Both the position numbers and the translations under genes were made by a program. A stretch of 64,000 nucleotides of DNA. Origin: Paramecium pentaurelia. Its lineage: Eukaryota > Ciliophora > Oligohymenophorea > Peniculida > Parameciidae. The notes under the pieces are model-generated. The model saw nothing but the letters and a program-made list of their open reading frames with translations, was not told where the DNA came from and made no database searches. This document shows positions 57,837-64,000 of the stretch, piece by piece (position 1 is the stretch's first letter; every line of letters begins with the position of its first letter). Location of the stretch: assembly GCA_905183005.1 (NCBI GenBank), contig CAJJDO010000037.1:431140-495139 (forward strand), read 5' to 3'.

Positions 57837-58729
57837 TGCTGCTTATTTCTCATCCTTAGAAAGTATGCGATATTTTTTTCTAGATATTTATAAATATATA
57901 TTATATTTATTTCAAATATATTAGAAATGCAAATTCAAGTTTAGAATCAAGAAGACATAAATAAAATAATAAATAAATATGTAAAAATAATTATTATTAT
58001 ATGATTATCTATTTTAACAATAACATTTTATTTTTTTATATTTTAAATATTAATGTCTAATTTCAAATTACTTATGAAAATGTATCAATCAAAACACATT
58101 TCTATATGATAAACTCTATAAGAATTATTTAGAAGTATCTTGAATTTGAAACAGTATATTATGACTAATAAATCAAATATTAAATCTAATTAAAAAAAAT
58201 ATGAGAATATTTATATATCTAAATGACAATCTCTTTAAGATTTAAATTTTAGAATGAAGAAATAATTAAAATAAATCTAAATTGAAGTTAATATCTAAAT
58301 GATATGAATTATTTTTAAGTAATATTATTTGGTTTTGAGGTTTCTATATGAAAGTATTATTATCTTTTGAATATTATCTATAAAAATGATATTGTGTAGA
58401 TTTATTTAAATTGATATTATTCCTATTTTATTCATCAAAATTAAAGCTATAAATTATTAATTCATGTTTTAATAAGATAAATCATTATTTTAATCTTTAA
58501 AATTTAATAATAACAAGATTTCTAATTTGTATTTGTTGAAATATGATTTTGCCATTTGATTAGCATGATTAGAAGTTTGTGTTATTATTTAAAAATTTAG
58601 AATGAAGATAAAATTTGTATACAATCTTTTTCTATTTGGATGTGTCAGATTACAAAACCCTTATTATATTTTTGGACTTTGATAGAATGAAATTGATAAT
58701 AATAAATTTGATGTAATTAATTTAATTTA
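57837..58729. other. intergenic, nothing recognised
   Basis: About 0.9 kb of AT-rich sequence. Some of it near 57837-57890 may be 5' coding sequence of the CENP-B-type gene. No other ORF, repeat or RNA gene is visible. Confidence 0.5.
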
Positions 58730-59945
58730 TCATTGTATTTTATAATTAGAAGATTAGGTCAATAATGGTGGTGGAGGTGGCAACATTTCCTCTTTGATCT
58801 TAGTTGAATTTAGAAATAAATTTTCATTAATATTTGAATCTAAGAAATCTTAATTATTAAAGGATGCTTAAGTTTAAATAAATAGTTATTAAGTCTATTA
58901 TGGAGCCATTTATGATTATGAATATTACATATATATACCTGAATTATTCATTTAAACCTATTGTTAATAGGATTACTAAGTCTATTGACTAAAGGTAATA
59001 GTTGGTTGTGGTTATTAATATTATTATTATTATTGTTAAATAGGTTTAACTTCTTATTTTATAAATTTTCCTTCTTAACTATTGTAAGCAGGAGAGATCT
59101 AAATTATTTAATCTACTAATGCATTATAATCTTATTGAAATTCTTATTTTCCATCTTTTGGTATTCTTATCAATTTATTGTATAATTTATTCAAAACTCT
59201 TGGTACAATCTTTAATGAACAATTCATGTATTTCTATCTCCATAATTCTAATAAAGATTTTTTAAAACTATTATTTAATTTAAATATTACTCTTTTTAAC
59301 AATATTGTTAGATATGATCAGTTATTAAAATTATTTCTTAATCATTAGAATCATTGAAAAAACACTTAATTGTATATCCACAGCAAATTAGAAATAATAA
59401 TAATTTTTTGAATCCTTCTACATTCTAATTCTAATTTAAATTATTTTTATAATTAATTTACTTCTTAGTTGCTCAGAAAATCTTATTTAAAATATGGCTA
59501 GAAATCTGAAATCAATTAATCATCATATCTCCATTTCTAATCTTCAATTGTGTGCAAAAAAAATATGATTTCTAACTCATTAAACATAAATTTTTTGGTA
59601 ACACCTCTTAACATTTTAAATAATGGGTATTGAGTAGCTATAGAGGCAGCTGTGTCTAATTGTGAAAATCTGCTTAACAACAAATTTGCCAAATATGAGT
59701 AATCTTCATTTGCATATCTTATACTCCTTGAATCATATTCTTTTTACAGAACTTATTTTGGTTTCCTCTATTCAACCTATATTTAAATTCTTAATAGTTA
59801 CTTCTGCACTATTGAATATACCTCCACCCAACTCTGAGCTTTAAGATATACCTCCCTTTTTCTCTCTATTTTCATCTATGTGATATCCATGGAGGATTGA
59901 TCTGGAATAATCGTTAACTATATAAGTCTAATTTTGCTTGTTCAT
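58730..59945 (-). CDS. hypothetical protein with helical domain and Q/P-rich tail
   Basis: About 370-390 aa starting MNKQNQTYIVNDYSRS. A helical region (YANEDYSYLANLLLSRF, TQYPLFKMLRGVTKKFMF, NELEIIFFLHTIEDQ) is followed by CSLKIVPRVLNKLYNKLIRI and a Gln-rich, proline-ending tail (KEEMLPPPPPLLTQ). A 25-nt intron near 59740 (AAG acceptor) is clear. In the middle (about 59300-59370) several TGA codons must be spliced out; candidates are a 29-nt intron plus a longer second one, but I could not fix the boundaries. No family recognised. Confidence 0.6.
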
Positions 59946-60509
59946 CTAAAAATTAGCTTCATAATAAAAATATATGGTAAGGTATGAAAGGATGATAATA
60001 ATTAATTAAATTACCTATGCCATCTGAAGAACTCTTAAAGGAAATGATCAGAAAATTTAATAATAATATCTAATTATAAAATATATCTCTTTTATAGGTA
60101 CTTTGATTAAATAGTTAACTTCTTTTTCATTATTATATAATCAAACATTTTATATATCAATTATATAATTGATATCTTTAATTTAACTGTCATTTTAGTA
60201 AAGATTCAAATAACTTTATTTATATATATATACATTATATAATATATCTTCCATTTAATAATTGTTACTCAATTTTTTAATGTAATTTATAGTATTCAAT
60301 TTAATATATTAATATATAATTATAATATAAATATTTTTTACATTTACATATTGTTATCATAATTTAGAATACATACTCATTACTTTTTAATTAAAATGAA
60401 TAATCTTTGAAGATAAAATTAAACATGGCCTGAATATAATAATTAAACTATATATTTTTTAATTATTCAATTCATATTAAAATGAATTATGAATCACTCC
60501 TAATCTTAT
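59946..60509. other. intergenic, nothing recognised
   Basis: AT-rich sequence with long A/T runs. A further 5' exon of the neighbouring minus-strand gene may lie near 60010-60050, where an ATG-containing frame ends at a GTAATT donor, but I could not support it. Confidence 0.45.
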
Positions 60510-60836
60510 TCACGATTTTTTTTTATTTTATCTATGAATTCTCCCATAGCTAAATCCAACTAGTTTCAAAATATACATTACTTCATTTAATTTTTCTATC
60601 ACATCTTTCTATAAATCATCAACTTCCCTTGAGATTTCTGATTATTATTACAATTATTTTTCCTATTCAGAAACCTCCTTTTCTTCAACACACTAGATGG
60701 CTAATAGAATAATTATCTTTATCATACCCTTTTTGTTTTTAGGCTCGTTTCTGTCTAAATATGATTATATTTAGTCTTATGGATTTTGAGAATATTTGTC
60801 TGCAGGTTTTTGTTATTTTTCACTTGATGTTCCCAT
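60510..60836 (-). CDS. small hypothetical protein with N-terminal MGTSS
   Basis: A 108-aa intronless ORF. The start MGTSSEKQQKPADK fits an N-myristoylation signal. A short hydrophobic stretch (GMIKIIILLAIQCV) sits near the middle and is followed by a Glu/Gln/Lys helix (EISREVDDLQKDVIEKLNEV). Function is unknown. Short length and lack of homology keep confidence moderate. Confidence 0.5.
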
Positions 60837-60935
60837 AGAGTATATTTTATTCAATTATTAATATTAATTAAAGAAACTATTTTGCCTCATTAATAATAAA
60901 TAAATGTCTGTTATATAGATATATTTAATTTTAAA

Positions 60936-61979
60936 TCATTGTAATTTTGTGAATTTGATCTATGAAGAATTAAAAAAATGAGAATCAATTTTTTGAGGAT
61001 CTAAAATTTGGAAAGGTTTATCAAGGCAATTTCTAATAAATAATTCCCAATCTTCTGGTTTAATTTTATTTTTCTCAGCTTATTTCCATAAAACAGACAC
61101 TGGAATCTTTTAAGCTGGATTAGATTGTGGATAATTTAATTTAAGATTTAGAACCTTTGAATAGAAACATCTCTAAGCAAATGTTTTTGGATTAGATTAT
61201 TGATCAATACTTTCAGCATATTATTCACTAATATGTGTTAAGATTTCACTTTTTTATTGTTATTATGTTATTCCATATTGTGATATTGGACTATTTTAGG
61301 AAAATTTAGTAATATATGTCATTCTTGGATCTGGTGATTAACATTGATTAAATTTATTTAGACAATTGAATACTTCAGATGATTCCAATTTATTTTGAAT
61401 TAAATTTTATAAGTTATTATTATTAGTTGTTTGAGTTGAACCTGTTGAATTTTTGAAATTTTTTGAAATGAAAGCAGTGTTTTATTGAGGATAGAAGTGT
61501 TATTGTGATTATGTAGGTTTGATGGTCTTAAGGTTTAATTAGTTTTGAATGATACTTATCCTTTACAAAACAAGTGAATGTATTCTCTCAATATATAAGG
61601 ATTAATTTATAGATTGACTTGGTTCCTAACTCATATTAAGTAATTCTTTTTCAAATTCTTTTAAAGAAGCCTTTTCTACACAACCAATTGTATTAATTGA
61701 AGAAATCAATTCACAAATCCGACATAATCTTTGAGTGTGTTAATAACATTTGTTTTATAAATTAGCTTTTAATTTACTTAGTTTGAAATCATTCTCTTCA
61801 AAAAATACATTTGATTCTGTATATTTAAGTACTTTATTAGAAACTTGATTGCAAATCTAAACATGATAATCGATTTTATCAAAAGGTATAAAATCTTCAC
61901 AATTAATACAAGGAGCCAAAAGAGTACTTTTATCCTTAGTTCTTATGGGAACTGTTGAACTTTTCTTGGATCGGAACAT
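60936..61979 (-). CDS. hypothetical protein with C2HC-type zinc motif
   Basis: A 347-aa intronless protein starting MFRSKKSSTVPIRTKDKST. Near residue 28, APCINCEDFIPFDKIDYHVQ with ICNQ following gives C-x2-C-x12-H-x3-C, the spacing of C2HC/UBZ-like zinc fingers. A second cluster CRICELI lies near residue 97. The middle is Gln/Asn/Ser-rich, and the C-terminus has a helical block (PVSVLWKQAEKNKIKPEDWELF). It is 99 bp upstream of the next minus-strand gene. Nuclear or cytosolic adaptor is a guess only. Confidence 0.72.
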
Positions 61980-62610
61980 CTATAATAATATTAATGAATA
62001 AAATAAATCTAATTTATAACAACTCTTTTTAAATTCAAGAAGATTTTTAATATAATTTTAATGAAATAAGTAACTTATTAAATTCTAACCTGCTCATCTT
62101 TATGATTTTTCAATATTTTAAATAAGATATATATGATGAATCAATATCAATAAGTGTAAATTTCTGAATAAGATAGATAAACAAATTTATTCTACTTTAA
62201 AAATTTATTAATATCATTTCTTATAATTATTATAACATTTATAGAAATTTATAATAACAACATTTTTAATGTATCTTTTATGATTATAATATCTCTAGAA
62301 TTTTATATTTAGATTATATATCTGAAATCATACTATCAAATAAGTTAAAATTATTAAGATTTCTACCATTCAAATGTAATAAATGTAAATATTATTGATC
62401 CTGATCATATATTTCTAAAAAGAATCAAAAAATAATTAAATCAAATCTAATACAATACAATATGATAAAATTAATATTTTTATAAATATCCTCAAACTCT
62501 ATGAAATATTTAATATATATGTTATTTATTTTAATTTTACTTATATACACACAGAACATATAGGCTTCATTCCTTGAAATTTAGGGATTACTATTGTAAT
62601 TATCATAAGT
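61980..62610. other. divergent intergenic region, nothing recognised
   Basis: AT-rich DNA between a minus-strand and a plus-strand gene, so it should hold both promoters. I see no specific motif, repeat or RNA gene. Confidence 0.5.
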
Positions 62611-64000
62611 ATGAAATATTAATTATACCAGAAATTAGTATAATTTGATTAATAAAATGATCAAGACATCTTTAATTAACTAGATCAAAAAATCTCATTT
62701 GAAGATATTAATATCAAATTTCCTCATTAATGTTTTAATGATTATAATTATTTACACAATTTATTAGAAATAGATGATCCATAACTTCAATTTTTAGTTT
62801 TAGCATCTGGATGCATTATTGAGCATTAATATTTTGAAATAAGAGATGGTTTTACTTAAATTCAATAACAAGAAATAAAATTTGGTTATTATATAAGATA
62901 AAGCGAAGATGAATTACTTATAATGGCATTTCGCCCTTTTTATCATAAATCATTTTTGGCTCATTAATGTAGATTTGATGGCTTTAGCAATTAGTGTATA
63001 AAAGGAAATAATGATCATATATTATAACTTGGTAGTAGTTGTGATACTTTTTATGTTGATATTTTTTGTGTAGAACAATAGTTTAACTTGTATGAAAATT
63101 TGTAAGTCTTTATTAAAGAGTATCACATTATTATTATTTTTATTTCATTTACATATTATGATCGATTAATTAGACTTAAATAAGATTAAATATATAGAGT
63201 TTAAATTATACTCTCATCAATTGTGTTTCTACTTATATCCAATTGGTAATTTATAGCTTTAGTTTCAATTCTCAGAGTTTAGTAATAATATAATGTGAGA
63301 ACTAAATTTTATTAAATAGAACAATTAATACTATATCTCACATTGTTTCAAATATATACTAATAATTTCATTTAATTAGGCTCATTTAATGTTGAAAAAT
63401 CTATTGCTGAAGCAATTATTTACATTTATATAATTCTATTTTTGTTTTAAATTCTAAGCATTTTTGTATTCAAAAGAATATCATTAGTCATAATTCTATA
63501 TTTAGTATAATACTATTTTGAATACATAAAAGCGATGATTAAATTGAATACTTTAGTAGATAATAGTTTTAAATTAGGAATGGTATTCTTGAACATTTTG
63601 ATAGGAAATTTACAAGAATTAGATATATTTACATTTATTCAATTTAAGGATTCCATATTACATGTTCTATTTGGATATAAACTTAATTATTTTAGTTATA
63701 TCTATACTGCTATTTTAATATTAATTTTATTAAATAATGGACATAAATAAATATAATTATAAAAGAAATCATAAAAATATCACAAAATTAGATATTTATT
63801 TGAATGTTTTGCTTAAATTTAATTATCATTCCTTTATTTGCCATTAGCTATAATATTGACATTGTTAAATAAATTTAAAAATTATCCATATACAATAATT
63901 TGTTTTGAAAACTTTTACCTATTTTGGATTTATTTTTTTTATTTTCCAGTAGATTTTCCTTTTATATCATTAATCATAGGATTTATCTCACTTTTACTAG
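62611..64000 (+). CDS. polytopic membrane protein, 3' end outside the window
   Basis: At least 463 aa, running off the right edge in frame. The soluble N-terminal 150 residues (MKYQLYQKLVQFDQQ...; LQFLVLASGCIIEHQYFEI and a Cys-containing ELLIMAFRPFY region) are followed by repeated hydrophobic segments: IIIIFISFTYY, FLLISNWQFIALVSI, AIIYIYIILFLFQILSIFVF, SLVIILYLVQYYF, YIYTAILILILLNN, LSFLYLPLAIILTLL and FYLFWIYFFYFPVDFPFIS. That is about eight membrane spans. I do not recognise the family; a channel, scramblase or receptor is possible. The first ATG is used; a shadow frame over the same bases ends at TGA near 63300. Confidence 0.7.

Noticed and set aside
1..64000. Telomere repeats, CRISPR arrays, tRNA or rRNA genes, intact transposons with inverted repeats
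   Set aside because: I looked for C4A2/C3A3-type telomeric repeats, spaced direct repeats, tRNA-like cloverleaf blocks and transposase DDE domains with terminal repeats and saw none; only the stand-alone CENP-B-type HTH was found.

Overview
The window looks like macronuclear DNA of a Paramecium species. It is very AT-rich, every recognisable gene reads through TAA and TAG as glutamine and ends only at TGA (ciliate nuclear code), and the genes are cut by tiny introns of about 20-34 nt (most begin GTA and end TAG, a minority end AAG). Almost all ORFs predicted with the standard code are shadows or fragments; the gene models here were re-read by hand with TGA as the only stop and with frame-restoring small introns. 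For each spliced model the exon lengths sum to a multiple of three. Gene density is high (about 50 genes in 64 kb) and both strands are used.

Layout. 0.3-5.2 kb (+): a cyclic-nucleotide-binding protein and a protein kinase with a substituted DFG aspartate. 5.6-16.7 kb (mostly -): a DH-PH-PX-FERM protein, a legumain protease, a hypothetical protein, the Tudor-SN/SND1 nuclease, a membrane protein with a possible Cache sensor, and a small hypothetical protein. 16.75-31 kb: a Cys-rich small protein, dual-specificity phosphatase, ATP12 assembly factor, an alpha/beta hydrolase, a lipid-anchored small protein, a mitochondrial carrier, RpiB, a KH-domain RNA-binding protein, a FYVE-TBC coiled-coil protein, a Cys-pair small protein, a sorting nexin and a hypothetical protein. 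32-42.9 kb: a two-TM protein, large-type thioredoxin reductase, PP1 phosphatase, ankyrin protein, Q-rich protein with a Nek-like tail, Tat-SF1/CUS2 splicing factor and a SEC14-like protein. 43.3-54.8 kb: a decayed fructose-1,6-bisphosphatase, coiled-coil proteins, archaeal-type phosphoglycerate mutase, Rab GTPase, C2H2 protein, AK8-like double adenylate kinase and a hypothetical protein. 54.87-57.11 kb is a perfect 1.12-kb direct duplication joined by one N, probably an assembly seam. 57.1-64 kb: a CENP-B-type DNA-binding protein, three hypothetical proteins and a polytopic membrane protein that runs off the right end.

The genes do not form operons or one pathway. Recurring themes are vesicle traffic and phosphoinositide-linked membrane domains (FYVE-TBC, PX-BAR, SEC14, Rab, FERM/PX), signalling (kinase, CNBD, DSP, PP1, RhoGEF), RNA handling (SND1, KH, Tat-SF1) and mitochondrial support (ATP12, carrier). 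Three head-to-head pairs have start codons only 12-15 bp apart. No tRNA, rRNA, CRISPR array, telomere repeat or intact transposon was seen. Because TGA alone is a stop in AT-rich DNA, ORFs of around 100 codons occur by chance, so short family-less ORFs are scored low.
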